Assembly: GCA_030063045.1 (NCBI GenBank)
Contig: JAQSEB010000202.1
Coordinates: 248,001 to 312,000, forward strand
Direction of reading: 5' to 3'
DNA: 64,000 bases
Origin: Pratylenchus scribneri
Lineage: Eukaryota > Nematoda > Chromadorea > Rhabditida > Pratylenchidae
Positions 1 through 11,770 of the stretch are shown here, piece after piece. The translations under genes and the position numbers were made by a program. Within the stretch, counting starts at the first letter, position 1, and the number at the start of each line of letters is the position of its first letter. Under the pieces are notes generated by a model. The model saw only the letters and a list, made by a program, of their open reading frames with translations, was not told the origin of the DNA and searched no databases.

Positions 1-1
1 C

Positions 2-595
2 TCAACAGACAGAAAGGAGCGATTGTGCGAAACGTTTTTGGATCGGATCAACCCTGAAATATCATTTTTGGTGAAATTATCTGGATCCCATAGGGATTTT
101 GAAACAGCACGCAACAAAGCGATCGAAGTGGAAACCATGCTTGCCCTCAAACAAAAGGACCGACAACTTTGGGCACTGAATGACAATAATCAAAGCAATG
201 ACTTCCAGTTCCAGCAACAGCAAAACAATTCGCAAAATGAATTCGATCCTTTCCTTTCCAACAATCAAACCCAATACAATTCCGATTTGCCAAGCTCCAA
301 TCGAAACGCCTTTTCTCAAAATTTTCAAACAAATATTTCAAACCAAAATTCACCACAGGAATTCAACGATGAGGATTTTTGCGCACACTGCGGCCGAGGA
401 TCATTCAACAACAACAATTCCAGCACTGGAGAAAACTCCGGACAAAGCAATGACAACCAAATTTCGCAAAATCAAGAATGTGATTTTGACGTTCAAAATG
501 GACATTCATTAAGCCCAATGGACATGCAGCAAATTGCTGACTTGGTTGTTCAGCAAATCAAGGCAGAATGGCAAATCCCTCACAATCGCAAATGA
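2..595 (+). CDS. Gag-like protein of family A element, partial
   Basis: The frame is open from the window edge to the TGA/TAA region at 595 and is over 90 percent identical to the 198-residue frame at 21935-22531. The first 55 residues (CETFLDRINPEISFLVKL onward) look like the last helices of a retrotransposon Gag domain. A Q/N/S-rich stretch follows, then a single CX2C motif (CAHC) without the His and Cys that would complete a zinc knuckle. The likely role is binding element RNA and building particles. The start is outside the window; the TTG at position 23 is not a credible start because the frame continues upstream. Confidence 0.75.
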   Translation, partial: STDRKERLCETFLDRINPEISFLVKLSGSHRDFETARNKAIEVETMLALKQKDRQLWALNDNNQSNDFQFQQQQNNSQNEFDPFLSNNQTQYNSDLPSSNRNAFSQNFQTNISNQNSPQEFNDEDFCAHCGRGSFNNNNSSTGENSGQSNDNQISQNQECDFDVQNGHSLSPMDMQQIADLVVQQIKAEWQIPHNRK

Positions 596-1494
596 TGCAC
601 ATCCATGACAATTCAAGGGCACCCAACTCAACATTTTGCGTTTCTCCAACCGCCGTTAGGTGGCGCCATTTCAAAAATCGTTTTTTTTTCAGATCAACAT
701 CCAAAAATAAAATTTGCTCTCCAACAATCAATTCAATGGCTGATCATCCTCATTTCTGGCAGCAACCCATGCATCACTGCGAGTTTAACCGTTTTTTTTT
801 TCAAACCCATCCTATTTAAAAAATAATTTTAATTTTCCCAATTTCATGGATCAATGGTGGCACAAATCAGTGGGTCGATGTGGATGTCAGCAAACAATGT
901 GGCAATGTGCTCGAAGAAATGGCCAAAATGATGGACAATGACACAAAAAACAATCAATTGACATTTCAATTGCATATTTCACTATTTGTTCACATTTTTC
1001 TTTCTTTGTAATTTTCTTTTGTATTCACTATTGACCATTCTTTTTCAAAATATTGTTTGTTCATCCATTTTATCACAACTCTTTCACAAACTCTCAGCTA
1101 AGGACTTTGGAAAGTTCATTTTACAAATTAGGAAACTCAAAAAAAACATTTCCCACTTACTTGAAAACGGTCCCAACACAAAATTACTTTCAAAATTAGT
1201 CAACAAATTTTTCGATTTCATTTTTCAATTGGGCCAAAATAATTTGTTTCGGACAATTACCCCCTAATCTTCCCTAGCGGACAGGAGGTAAACAGCAACA
1301 ATCGCCAGAAGGCAAAATGCCAAGGCAAATTAATTTGGGGCCTTTACTACTGAGCCTGTCGGGGGAAGCCTAATGGGCCTTCAAACTTCAAAATTCAATT
1401 CAATTTTGGCCCAAACTGTTCAAAACAATTAGGCAAAAAATCAATCCAAAAATAATTTTGTGACCGAGGGACCGGTCTTCGCGTCGGTGGGAGG

Positions 1495-1918
1495 TGTGAG
1501 GCATTACTGCCTTAATCATTTCCCAATTTAGCCTAATCCATAAAATCATCCAAAGTCCAAAGCCATACTCTTCATTCTATTCCCATCCATTCTCATCCAC
1601 TTAATCATCTTCCCCCAAGACATGTTCCCAGCCATTATCCGTCATTCCATTTCCCCTTTCACCTTATTCTCGCCCCGCCTTATTTGTCCCATATTTAACA
1701 TTGATGATTTCACCATTTTATCGGAGTTGGAGGATGGAACAATAAACGGATGAATCTCTTCTTCTGGCCAGGGGAAGGGGAAAAGGGAAGGGGAAAATCA
1801 ACAACTTCATCGACCGAGAGTCTTTATCCAAGTCCCAATTCCCCCAATCATCCCAGCACCCTTCCACTCCCAAAATGAGGGGCCTCAACACTCGCTGAGG
1901 GCGCCCGACCCTCATTAC
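1495..1918 (+). repeat. 3' LTR of family A copy 1
   Basis: It begins TGTGAGGCATTACTGCC directly after a purine-rich tract (GTGGGAGG) and matches the two 425-bp LTRs of copy 2 along its length, with a few substitutions and one net 1-bp deletion. Its last bases (CTCATTAC) have diverged from CTCGTTTC in the other LTRs. Host sequence that may belong to the neighbouring gene starts immediately after it. Confidence 0.9.
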
Positions 1919-2105
1919 TCTTTGGTACCCCAAATGATGCGTGCAATTATACCTGAATCTAAATCTATATGCAATATGATGATTAGAGTGGTGAGATATT
2001 TTTGATATTTTATTTAAAAAAATCATTTCTGCTAAAAATCAAAAATTGAAAATAAAAAGAACATTTTATAAAAGTGAATTAATTAAATTTATTTTCTTGA
2101 TTTAG

Positions 2106-4917
2106 CGTGGCAATACAATCCAGGAATGCAAAGCTGAATTCAGACAAAAAAATTATGCATTGCGCTCTTTTAAAAACAACCAAACAATCACTAAATATGG
2201 ATTGACTGTTGAGGTAACATTGATTATTAACGATAACGATCAACAATTATATTTAAATTGAATTTTCAATTTGGAGGGTATTAAATTTCAGAAAAAATGA
2301 CTGATAACGAATTTACAAAAAAAATCTTATCGAAGTAAAACCAAACCGATATCATATTCCATTACATTTAATTAAAACAAAATTTATAAAAAATCCAGTT
2401 TAAAATTGAAATACACAATAATTATAACAATTTTTTATTTTAGTCTGGCATAGAAGAATGGCGAACAGAAGGGCAAAAAACTACTACATCAAAAGGGAGT
2501 TTATATTCCACTGAAAGAGGTGGATCCAGCACAGATGAAAGTACTAGTTTGACAGGATTACAAAGGTTTTTTAATAAGCATAATTTTATAAAATTATTTT
2601 CTTTAAAATGTAGAAAATTAATTTTTATGGATACAAAATTTTTTGAACAAAATTGGAATCACATTTCTTATTTCTATAAAAATAATTAAATGAATTTTGA
2701 CAACAAAATTAAATATAAATAATTATATAAGAACATGATATGAATTCTGCAATTTGATTTTGATTATACAAAAATATTTAAATTTAGTAAAAATTTGATT
2801 TGTTTGTTTGTTGTAATTATTTTTAAAACTTTAGAGAAAATGAGAATGTTGAAAGTTTTACGCAAACAAAAGTTGATGAAAAAGGGGAAACGGATAAAAC
2901 CAATTTCGATGGGTCTACTGGTCTTGGTTTTGGTGTGAAAAAAGGAGGCTTTAGTAAGTAAAGATTATTTAAATTTTTTATTTACTAATTTTTTCATCAA
3001 TGGATTTTTTTAAAGAATTGTGATTAAAAATTTTGACTTGTCAATCTGCATTAAATTATGTATAGGGATTGTTTGACTGAGAGAACTTATACAATAGACA
3101 TGATAAGAAAAATTATGCCAACACTTTAGTAGAAGCCCAATATCTAATATTAAATATAAAAATATATATTCACTTCATCATTAAATAAAGTAATAGAAAA
3201 TTTTTAAAAAATTGTTTTTCGTATTGAGAATAATAAAAAAATATATATCACAGATAATTGTTGGAATCATTAGCTAATTCAGAGACTAGTTTGCTATAAC
3301 CCCTTTTAAGAATTAGTAAAAATTCACCATTTTCACAATGTAGATATTTTGATTAAAATATAAAATAATAAATTTAAATTTTGTTTCAATAAAATTTAAC
3401 TGTATATCTAGACATATATATATTCCTATCGAATTTTTTAACGCATCCTTTTAAAAATAAAAATATTTTATTTTTAGATGGTAACATTGGTGGCGAATAT
3501 AGATGGGGATGGGAACAAACCAATAGCTTTTTGGAACGTTCTGAACGCATGAACAGTTTGACCACTGCGCATAGTTTTTCCGAAACAACTTCAACTTCCA
3601 AATCATTGATTTTAGAAGTAGGCTACATCAATTTTATTTATTTCTTTTGATTCTAAAAAACAATTTATAAAAAACAATAGCAATAAAACTTGATTTATGT
3701 AACAAAAATATAATAATTATTATTTAAAATGAACTAGTATGGTAACAGGTAGTACCCTCTGATTTATCAGTTTTGTCTCCGGTAATTGGGTTTCGTATGT
3801 GAATGTAATAATTGCAATAACATTTAATTTATAATTGACTTTTTTTTGATTGAGTCATTGTATTAATACCATAGTGCATTTATAATTTTTATGTTAGATC
3901 TTTTTTCATCCATATAAATCTGCACAAATTCTATTTCTATGGTTCTTTTCATTTAGAAAATAAATATATTTTTATTGTAAGCGAGTGGAACTGGGAGAAG
4001 ATTATCTTAATTTTACCAAAATTTTTTAATAATTGTTTGAATGATTTTTTATTATCTACAGAATGCTTATCGACACACATCAACATCAATTGACAATCAA
4101 CAACAAAGTCGTATCCAATCAAATACAGTGGGAGTGACTAAGCGGACAGTTTTTAAATGGCTTGTAAGATCGACAAATTTTCTGGCTAAAATTTGAGATA
4201 AAATTTTCTGATAAAAATATAATATTAATAATATTTTTGAAAATTCAACAAAAATATATGCATATTACAAATGATTGTAAGACGATAAAAAAGTGACAAC
4301 ATAATTTCAGTTTTAGCAAATTAAATTCAAATTAAATAAAAATTAATTAGGAAAATTTAATCATTATATTTATTTCGGTACTTGTTAATTATCCAGAACA
4401 AGATTTTTTAAAGTCTATTAGGGAAAAGTTACGGTTATCCCCATGGGTCATCCGGTATAGGGTTAGGGTCTTTAGGGGATAGGGTATCATCTCACATATC
4501 CGTAACCCTTAAGCCTAATCATCCATGAAAGGGGACCTTCATTTAGAAAACATATGGTCCGGGATAATTAACAAGTGCCTTATTTTTAATGAAGTATTAG
4601 TATAAAATTTTATAATATATACGAAATTTTATCTACAATAAATCTTATTTACTAAAATCTTCACAAATATATTATAAAAAATTACCATAATTGAAATTGA
4701 AAGATACAAAATTATGCATTTTATTAAACAAAAATTTTTTGTCAAGTTATATACATAATTTTTTTTAATAATTTTTCAGATGACAGTGCCTCCAGGAAAA
4801 GTGCTAACACCTATGCAAATGCAAATGGACTGTGACGGAACAAATGTGAAAATTCCTTGGATCAAATTCGTCCTCACCGACGAAGAGGGTTCATTGCCCG
4901 TTCAAGATTACGACTGA
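2106..4917 (+). CDS. Possible aerolysin-fold (ETX/MTX2-like) pore-forming family protein, 3' part
   Basis: Six exons join in frame: 2106-2213, 2444-2565, 2835-2953, 3478-3617, 4062-4163 and 4780-4917 (TGA), with introns GT...AG and phases 0, 2, 1, 0, 0. They give about 242 residues. The middle is rich in Ser, Thr, Asn and Gln with alternating polar and apolar residues, as in the membrane-hairpin region of aerolysin-type proteins. The last exon starts with a TVPPGKV segment, and a Pro-Pro turn of this kind is common at the same place in ETX/MTX2-type proteins. A paralogue with matching intron phases lies at 18689-20798. The 5' end is missing: an LTR ends at 1918, and an open stretch to 1990 with a GTGAGA donor of the right phase could be one more exon. 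The family call is inference from pattern only; a non-toxic host defence or effector role is equally possible. Confidence 0.5.
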
Positions 4918-6236
4918 TTACAAATATTATTTATCCACGAATAAAATTCGATTATTGATAATTTGTAGTGAATTAATAAAAGACAAAAATTGGTGTCAAT
5001 TCAGCCGAAATTTGTCAATCATTTATTACTTTGGAAGGAATTTATTAATGCAAATTTTTTTATTTTTTAAATATTATTTATTTAGGATTAATTTAAGATT
5101 TATTATTGAATACTTAAAATTAGAATTCCAAATCGATTTTACAAAGTTGTCAATTTTTAAACTCTGATTTTCGTTTTTTTTGAAAATAAATTCGCATTTT
5201 CGGTTTCTGTTTCAAATTTCTCAATTTCGATTTGAAATTTCATTGATTTTTTCGAATCGAAATCTACTTTGGAATGGATTACCTAAAATGAAAATTTTTT
5301 CCACATTGATTATCGAAAAAAATTTATAAAATGGAAGCTTTTATCGATATAATGATTCAAAATACGGATTTCCGGTGATGCTTTTACCATAGTTTGTTAT
5401 TTGCATTTTAAGCGTTTTTCTTTTTTCTAAGTCAATGGAAAGCTTAATTAATAACTAATATCAACAGCACGGATGGAAATCAAATTGGGGTAGGAAAGAT
5501 AGATTACACAATTTTCAATTGAATTTTAAGCAATTATAATTGCATGAAACTAAAGTCAATATTTAATAAATAACAGCATTTCAAGTCATTACAAAAAAAG
5601 AGATACTTATTGGGTTTATTGTAAAAATAAAAGCTCAAAAGATAAAAGTGATTGGTACTCCAGTTCATATGAATACAGTTAGGATTAGGTACGGAAAAAA
5701 TTGAGCAAAATCTGCATCACTAAATCCTATCTTTTAAACCCTTAATTGAAGGCTACTAACTTTTTCTTCTTTAATGACCAATTTTAAAAGCTATAAATTA
5801 CAAAGCCAATAAGCATCAAAAAATGTTTAAAATAGTCACTCGATCAACATTTCACATTCATTTTATCGTTTCATTTTAGAATTTGTAAGATAATCTCTTC
5901 TCTACTACGTAATTTAATTAATACGTGCATTTAAAATGAGAAAATTTTTTTGCTTTTTTTCGAATAACTTCGTTTCATAAATTGTCTTAATTTATTCTGT
6001 CCAAGAAATTTATAATCGCAAACATCATCAAATAAGAAATTTTATTTAAAAAATGCCAACACTATAATTTTATATTGAGACCAAAATCAAATCTCACTTT
6101 CGCATTCATTCATTTAAAAAATATAAAATTGAATCTATATTTATAATTATGGAAATACATTTTAAAATTTCTTTTCATTTTTTTCTTAAGAATAATAAAA
6201 AATAATTAATTATTTTCTAATATTTCAGCAACAATT
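4918..6236. other. Intergenic, AT-rich
   Basis: I see no convincing gene here. AATAAA-like signals occur just after the upstream stop codon. The stretch near 5170-5290 has repeated TTTCGATTT/CGGTTT words that resemble the small inverted-repeat element at 20327-20505 and is probably a decayed relative. The rest is low-complexity A/T sequence leading into the promoter of the secreted-protein gene at 6237. Confidence 0.6.
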
Positions 6237-8363
6237 ATGCTCAAACAAATATTATTTGCAATTTTATTAATAAGCTCGGCCAATTTCCTTATTTGCCATG
6301 AGGATGAGGATACGCAATTTATCAACACCTCTTTCTTAAATCAAATTTCAAATCTTCATGTGCCACGCGAAAAATGTAAAATTAGAGTGATGAGCGTTTT
6401 AACTACTTGGTACGCAACTGGAAGTAATCCATGTAAACGTGATTGCGATTTTTGGAATTGGTTTTTACCGACCAACAAATTTGATACACCAAAAGAAATG
6501 CCAACTTGTTTGAAGGTTCTATTTATCCACAAAAAAAATTAATTTTGATTCAATAGGACTTTTATGAAATCGCCTATGTACCAGTTTGTGGGAAACCAAT
6601 GTACAATAAATTCAAGCATTGTGCTAAAGCACTCCATCATTACCAAAAGGAGGAGAACCCGGTATAAATTTATTATATTAATATTGGTTGAGACTTGAGA
6701 CTGAATATTAATAACATGGAAATTTAGTGTAAAATAAACGCTTAATTCTTCATTGTTATTTATAATATATAGTTTTTTAATAATTATTTTGTGAAATAAT
6801 TATAAGCAAATTGTTTATTAATTTATAATCGAATTTTGAGTCATCAGGAAATTCGCTAATAGGTATATAATTAATAAGTATTATTGTACGTTTCTTTATA
6901 ATTGACTATTTCTTGATTAAATTTAACAATCATAACATGTTCAAATAAAAAATAAATTCAAAATTTAGAGATTGTAAAAAATTTGGAAATGCAAAACTTA
7001 TCATTACAAAGTTTCTTATAATGGATCTTTAGCATTAGCAATCATGCTCTTATATGACAAATCTTTTTTAAATTTATAGAATTCTATTTTGGTTTTGTTT
7101 GATGGTTGCGTATGGTGCCCGCAATGGAGTGAACGTAGTACAAATGTTCAAATTGAATTGGGTGTCAAAACAAATTCTGAAAGCGTGTAAAAATATAAAA
7201 GAATTAATATTTTTATTAAAAAGAAAAAATAGGAAGCATTTCAATAAGGCTATTACCACCACTGCAAGTGACCGTTATGCGGACTTTAAAATTGGCGCAA
7301 TCTTCCATTTGTTCGATGAAAAACGTTGGCAATTTGAATATTATCTGAAAATTACTCATCGTTGCAATCAAGTATTCATTTAATATCTCTTCTTCATTCA
7401 TTTGATATTTTTCTATATTTCCACAGTACAACATGGTCCAGGAGAAAATTCTGGAATTTGCTCATTATGTCCACAAAATTCCGGAGAAAATCATTGAGCA
7501 TCAGGGGTGTGCACGGGCCGGCCCGATCCGGGCCTAAGCCCGGCCCGGCCCGGCCCGGCCCGGCCCGGGCCGGGCCGGGCCTAGTTGGTGGCGGGCCGAG
7601 CCGGGCCGGGCCTGGATCGAAGCGGGCCGGGTTTAGGCCCGGAAGCCCGGTATGAAATTCATCCCCAAAAAATGACTTTTTCATTAAAAATTTTAAACTT
7701 TTTTTTGTAATTTTAAATTAAAATTTAATTTTTTCTAATCATTTTTGTACAATTTCTTTTCCATTTTGGTACTTGTACATTTTGTATCCGATTTTTTGAT
7801 GAGAAAGAAATGTGAAGGGTCCCATTTTTGGTGTAGGGAATATGGTTAGGGTCATTAGATTATATACTATATCACTGATTGACCATTCATAACTCGAATC
7901 ATGACATAATGACCCAAAAAGGATACCCTTCAGCCTTCAGTTTTTCTCAGTTTACTCAAAATATAGATTTAAAACTGTATTAAATACTTCAATTTTTTTA
8001 AATTGCTTCGAAGAATTATCAAATTATACCAAAAAATTTTAGGTGAAAAAATTTATCAAAAAATTTTAGATGAAAAAATTTTTTTAAAAATTTAAGGTGG
8101 AAAAATTTTTTTAAAAATTTAAGGTGAAAAAATTTTTTTAAAATTTACTACCCGGGCTTTCGGGCCCAGGCCCGGCCCGGGCCGGGCCGGGCCGGGCCAA
8201 AGCAAAAAATCGTCGGGCCGGGCCGGGCCGAGTGTGGGTGGGCCCGGGCCGGGCCGGGCCCAGATTTCTTGGGCCCGTGCACACCCCTGTTGAGCATACC
8301 AATTTCGAGATCAAGTTGCCCCAGGGATCGGGCAAACGAAAGAAAATTACAGTGTTGAATTGA
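6237..8363 (+). pseudogene. Secreted protein gene, last coding exon split by a hAT-type MITE
   Basis: Exons 6237-6515, 6557-6661, 7080-7184, 7249-7371 and 7427-7501 plus 8298-8363 are all phase 0 and together encode about 250 residues. The N-terminus MLKQILFAILLISSANFLIC is a clear signal peptide. About ten cysteines follow (KCK, NPCKRDC, TCLK, PVCG, KHCA, GCVWC, HRCN), suggesting a disulphide-bonded extracellular protein; I do not recognise the family. The exon-4 acceptor (TTTCAATAAG) is unusual and is chosen because it keeps the frame. The fifth exon is interrupted after codon 25 by a 788-bp MITE; removing it and one 8-bp duplication restores an unbroken frame to TGA. With the MITE retained, translation stops about a dozen codons into it, losing the basic C-terminal 21 residues. 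This may be an allele, a recent pseudogene or a tolerated truncation. Confidence 0.75.
7494..8297. mobile_element. hAT-type MITE with GGCCC subterminal arrays (element 7502-8289)
   Basis: The ends are inverted repeats starting CAGGGGTGTGCACGGGCC and finishing GGCCCGTGCACACCCCTG. A perfect 8-bp duplication TTGAGCAT flanks it (7494-7501, 8290-8297), the length made by hAT transposases. Inside each end is about 130 bp of near-pure G+C, made of GGCCC/GGGCC words, in strong contrast to the AT-rich core. The core holds repeated units of about 29 bp near 8020-8145 (AAATTTAAGGTGAAAAAA). A short inverted pair near 7812-7936 (GAAGGGT ... ACCCTTC) may be a nested, older insertion. No transposase is encoded; the open frames in the G+C arrays are Gly/Pro/Ala/Arg repeats and not genes. 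Confidence 0.9.
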
Positions 8364-9805
8364 AGGAGAAAGAAAATTGACTGGATAAAGAAAGTGAAAA
8401 TGAACAAACAAAATATTCTTTATTCCGTCTATCAATTTATTTTATTTTCGGTTTAATAAAACTTTTTCTCTCTTCTTATGCGTACCAAGCAAAAAAAAAG
8501 CAATTTTTCTATTAATTTAAGCTTTTATCTAACAAATTTGATTCTATTAAAATTAAAAGGCATGATTGAGTTTAAGTTGTTTATCGAAAAATAAGTGGAT
8601 TTAATAAAATTTGCAAAATATTTTGACAGAAAAAACAGCAAATAATCCTAAATAGTGTAATATTTTTGTTTTCTTTGGCCATAACATTGTTGTCATTTTT
8701 GTTTGGTTAATCATTTTGATATTAACTTTCCTTATTGGAAAGAGCATTAATGAATCATTAATAACTTGAAGATTAAAGTCTTTTTATTTGTAAAATAAAT
8801 TGAATTACAATTTTCGTAATTTTTGAAATAAAAGTTATAATACCGCTACTCGGTATTAAGGTTGGTTCGGGGCGAGAGTAGGCCTAGACTCTCACCCCGG
8901 GCCTTCGCCAGGAGACTAAGCCCTCAGTGGCCCAAGGACGGGGATTGGATTTAGTTTGATTTGACTTTAGTAAATATATTTATCTGTTTTGCGGAAAAAA
9001 TGTGATAACAGAATGTCGTAAAATGCGTTGGGGAAGATGGGCGGAAAAGTGAACATTTGATGGTGAATTGGGCTGTTTTAAAAGGCAGATTGGGGCAATG
9101 TTGATTGATAGGGTAACGGGCGATTAGGCAAAACAGGGGTACAGTAGGATGCATAGGAAAAGCCCTTAGGCACAATATTGGCATTGACAAAAAGTAATGC
9201 TTTTTATGAAAATGAAGAATGAATTTTTAAGACAAAATATATAATAATAATATCAAAAAAATATCAAATAAAAGCAAATATTATTATATAAAAATAATTT
9301 TATTAATTTGAAAAATTATTTTTATATTTATAACTTAATTAAGCTCGAAATTGTCCAATCCAAAAATATAATTTAATACTATAAATTATATAAATTTGAT
9401 TCATTGTACATTTTATTTCAATTTCCCCGACTTTTTGATTATTACACATCATTTTATTTTATTAGGGAAAAAATGAACGATGATTATGATTAATCATTTT
9501 TCTCACACATCATTTAATTTAACAGCCAGTAAGCCAAATTGTAATCAACTCATTTAATCGAAATTTCCAGTAATTTTTTCACAAATAAATGAATAAATTC
9601 ATTCAATCTACATTTTTTACTTTTTCTAAAAATTAGTTTAAAATAATATTTAAACTATTTTGTCGCTTGCGATATTTGCAATGAACGGGGACTAGGTACT
9701 AAAATCCAGAGCCTCAATTTCGTTGATCCTAAAATAAAAATTTAATTTAACCCAGATTATCATTTATGATTCTACATTCCTGAAATCCAATTCCCCAACT
9801 TATTT
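8364..9805. other. Intergenic, with a GC-rich hairpin island at 8840-8945
   Basis: An AATAAA motif near 8456 probably ends the upstream transcript. A stretch of about 100 bp at 8840-8945 is G+C rich in AT-rich surroundings and contains a stem-loop (GGGGCGAGAGT pairing with ACTCTCACCCC). It could be the remnant of a SINE, of a transposon end or of a structured RNA; I cannot assign it. The rest is low complexity with no supported coding frame. Confidence 0.5.
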
Positions 9806-9810
9806 CTAAC

Positions 9811-10309
9811 TGCTCTGTCCGAGCCTTCCGGTTCTTTAGTCAAACCCTTTTAATTTAACTCAGTTTTCCAAATATGCTTTACTTCCAAAATAAATTAAAA
9901 ACTTCAATTGAGTGAAAGAAAGTTTGGCTTCAATTGAGTAAAAGAAAAGTGGGTCGAAAAAGAGAGGTGAGAGTGGTGATTGGCATTGTAAGGGGGCATC
10001 TTAAATAGGCCAAGAAATTGGGAGGAGCGAAGGGGGAATTGGACAGAAATAAGAATATTCGCCAGAAGGATTGGATGGACATCAAAAGGGGAGATTTGGG
10101 GGTTGGGCAATGCCTAGAAGGATTTTACAACATAAAGAGGAGATTGGATGAATATTCAGAGGGGGAGAAAGGATTGGATGACATTTACGATAGAATGATT
10201 GACAGAAATAAAATAGGGCGAATGGAGAAGTTAAAAAAATAAATAGGAATAAAGAAATTAAATAAAAGAATTAAATATTAAATTAAATAATTCAAGTAAA
10301 GACAGCACA
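9811..10309 (-). repeat. Family B LTR 1 (3' LTR in element orientation)
   Basis: Begins TGCTCTGTCC and ends GACAGCACA on the plus strand. In element orientation it is preceded by the purine tract at 10310-10322. Small plus-strand frames inside it are repeated in all three LTRs and are not genes. Confidence 0.92.
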
Positions 10310-10323
10310 TTTCCCTCTCCTCG
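10310..10323 (-). other. Polypurine tract of family B element (unit 1)
   Basis: On the minus strand this reads GAGGAGAGGGAAA immediately before the LTR. That is the expected primer for plus-strand DNA synthesis. The same tract occurs at 12270-12283. Confidence 0.85.
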
Positions 10324-10324
10324 T

Positions 10325-11539
10325 TCAAAACTCCCAACGCCCATTGAGCCAGCGATCCTGCGAAGTGTCCATCGGCGGCCAGCTTTCATGTTGAAAATCC
10401 AACGGCTCGAAGCGATCCTGTCGTCGGTCTCTCGGCTGTCGCTGAATTCCCGAAGATGATGATGCCTCGGCGATTTCAGCCGGATCAGCTACTGGACCAG
10501 CAGGGGGTCCCCACCCGCAATTAAAGCATTTTCCACGGGCGCTATTCATATTTTGCCTCTTTTGTATCGCCATAGCTTCAAATCTTTCATCCAATTCTGC
10601 CACTTGGGCGCTTGCATAAGAGGGTCGTTTTAAATGGGCAAGCAATTCATATTGCTGCGCTATTTCATAAGCTTTGGAATACTCATTCGGTCTTTGCGCC
10701 TTAACCTCGTATTGAAGGTCTGGCAACAGCCGATCCATAAATTCTTCCAAAAGGCGCTTCCTTATGATATTTTCTTCCTCGCCTGCCAAGGCGGTGCGAA
10801 CTGCTTCATTTAAGCGATTTGCGAATTCAAAAACCTTTTCGCTTGGCATTTGTTTGCAACTCGAAAGTTTTTGTCGAGCGATGCTTTTTGTATTGTCATT
10901 CTCAAATTTTGATTTGAGATGCGCAATCGCTTCCTCAAGGCTATTTGGTTCGATTGAATCCAATTCAGCCCTGGCTTGACCCTCAAGGCAAAATTTGAGT
11001 CGGCTAATCTTTTGTTGCTCGCTCAATCGCGTTGTGAATAAAGACAAAATATCCTCAAATTTCTGCGACCAACGGGTAAAAGAAACACTTGGGTTGCCAT
11101 CAAATGGCTGAATTTGACTCCCAGTGCTCAAAAAGGGGTCTCCGACCATTATCTCACATATTGATTGCTCGTTTTGCCCAAAACGAAATTCTTCAAGTGC
11201 CATAATTTCGCACCCAATCAATTCATGGTGCAGGCCAGCATCAATGATGGGCTCAATTTGGAGCTCCAAACTTCCTTCAAGAATGGTTCCACGAACCAAA
11301 TCTAATTGGCTTTTCACTCCTTCCATATATTCCTCCAATAAAATTGGGTTGAAGGGTTCACTTTTAATTTCTTTTAATTCCATCTGATCTTCTTCCAAAC
11401 TGCGGATGGTTTGGCACACAGCTGATTCAAAAGCACGCAATTTGGCTAACAATTCCATGCGCTTTTGATTTTTCTCATGGGCGATGTCATAGCCCGAACC
11501 AATTGATTTGCTGCTTTCCATTATTACTTCAAATGGCAC
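10325..11539 (-). CDS. Gag protein of family B element, copy 1
   Basis: The 404-residue frame starts with MPFEVIMESS and ends just before the polypurine tract. The N-terminal third is acidic and helix-rich. Residues around 140-300 follow the Ty3/gypsy Gag pattern (QPFDGNPSVSFTRWSQKFED, then LEEFMDRLLPDLQYEV). After this comes CFNCGWGPP, which starts a zinc knuckle but lacks the later His and Cys. The C-terminus is short and polar. The protein would assemble particles and bind the element RNA. There is no room for protease or polymerase, so replication must depend on another element. Confidence 0.9.
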   Translation of the reverse strand: MPFEVIMESSKSIGSGYDIAHEKNQKRMELLAKLRAFESAVCQTIRSLEEDQMELKEIKSEPFNPILLEEYMEGVKSQLDLVRGTILEGSLELQIEPIIDAGLHHELIGCEIMALEEFRFGQNEQSICEIMVGDPFLSTGSQIQPFDGNPSVSFTRWSQKFEDILSLFTTRLSEQQKISRLKFCLEGQARAELDSIEPNSLEEAIAHLKSKFENDNTKSIARQKLSSCKQMPSEKVFEFANRLNEAVRTALAGEEENIIRKRLLEEFMDRLLPDLQYEVKAQRPNEYSKAYEIAQQYELLAHLKRPSYASAQVAELDERFEAMAIQKRQNMNSARGKCFNCGWGPPAGPVADPAEIAEASSSSGIQRQPRDRRQDRFEPLDFQHESWPPMDTSQDRWLNGRWEF

Positions 11540-11745
11540 ACAGTCGACTAAACACTCAGTTTCTAGCTAGGGCACTTAGTCAATGTGCTCACAATTTATT
11601 AATATTTGGAATAAGCACGCAGCTCGGCTACTGGACCACAGCCAGGCTAGCTCAAATTATTTAATGGGAGGATGATGGCGAGCACCTAGCTGCGAACCAC
11701 CAATTTGGGGAAAGGGAAAATTGGAAAGGGTTTACTCGGGTTTGA

Positions 11746-11764
11746 CTCCCGGCTAGTGGCACCA
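11746..11764 (-). other. Primer binding site of family B, unit 1
   Basis: In element orientation, six bases after the LTR, the sequence reads TGGTGCCACTAGCCGGGAG. This is complementary to a tRNA 3' end finishing in CCA; the similarity continues into a TTTGACTCCCG stretch like a tRNA T arm. An identical site is at 13706-13724. Confidence 0.8.
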
Positions 11765-11770
11765 GAAAAT

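Larger units (their letters stand above)
1..1918 (+). mobile_element. Non-autonomous LTR retroelement family A, copy 1 (5' truncated by window edge)
   Basis: This is the right-hand 1.9 kb of an element whose complete sister copy lies at 20921-23841. It holds the end of a gag-like frame, a long non-coding 3' region and a 424-bp 3' LTR. No protease, reverse transcriptase or integrase frame follows gag, so the element would need enzymes from another retrotransposon. It differs from the sister copy by scattered substitutions and small indels, so the two are not a recent duplication of one another. The 5' LTR lies outside the window, so its target duplication cannot be checked. Confidence 0.9.

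Noticed and set aside
1718..2026. 102-codon minus-strand frame recurring at 21136 and 23632
   Set aside because: It is a shadow frame within the family A LTR, on the strand opposite to transcription of the element.
7362..7655. Open frame of 97 codons rich in Gly, Pro, Ala and Arg (also minus-strand frames at 7394-7684 and 8138-8435)
   Set aside because: These arise from the GGCCC arrays of the MITE; any frame of such an array is open. No start context, splice signals or domain.
10018..10242. 74-codon plus-strand frame repeated three times at 1960-bp intervals
   Set aside because: It lies wholly within the family B LTR and is repeated because the LTR is; no evidence of coding.
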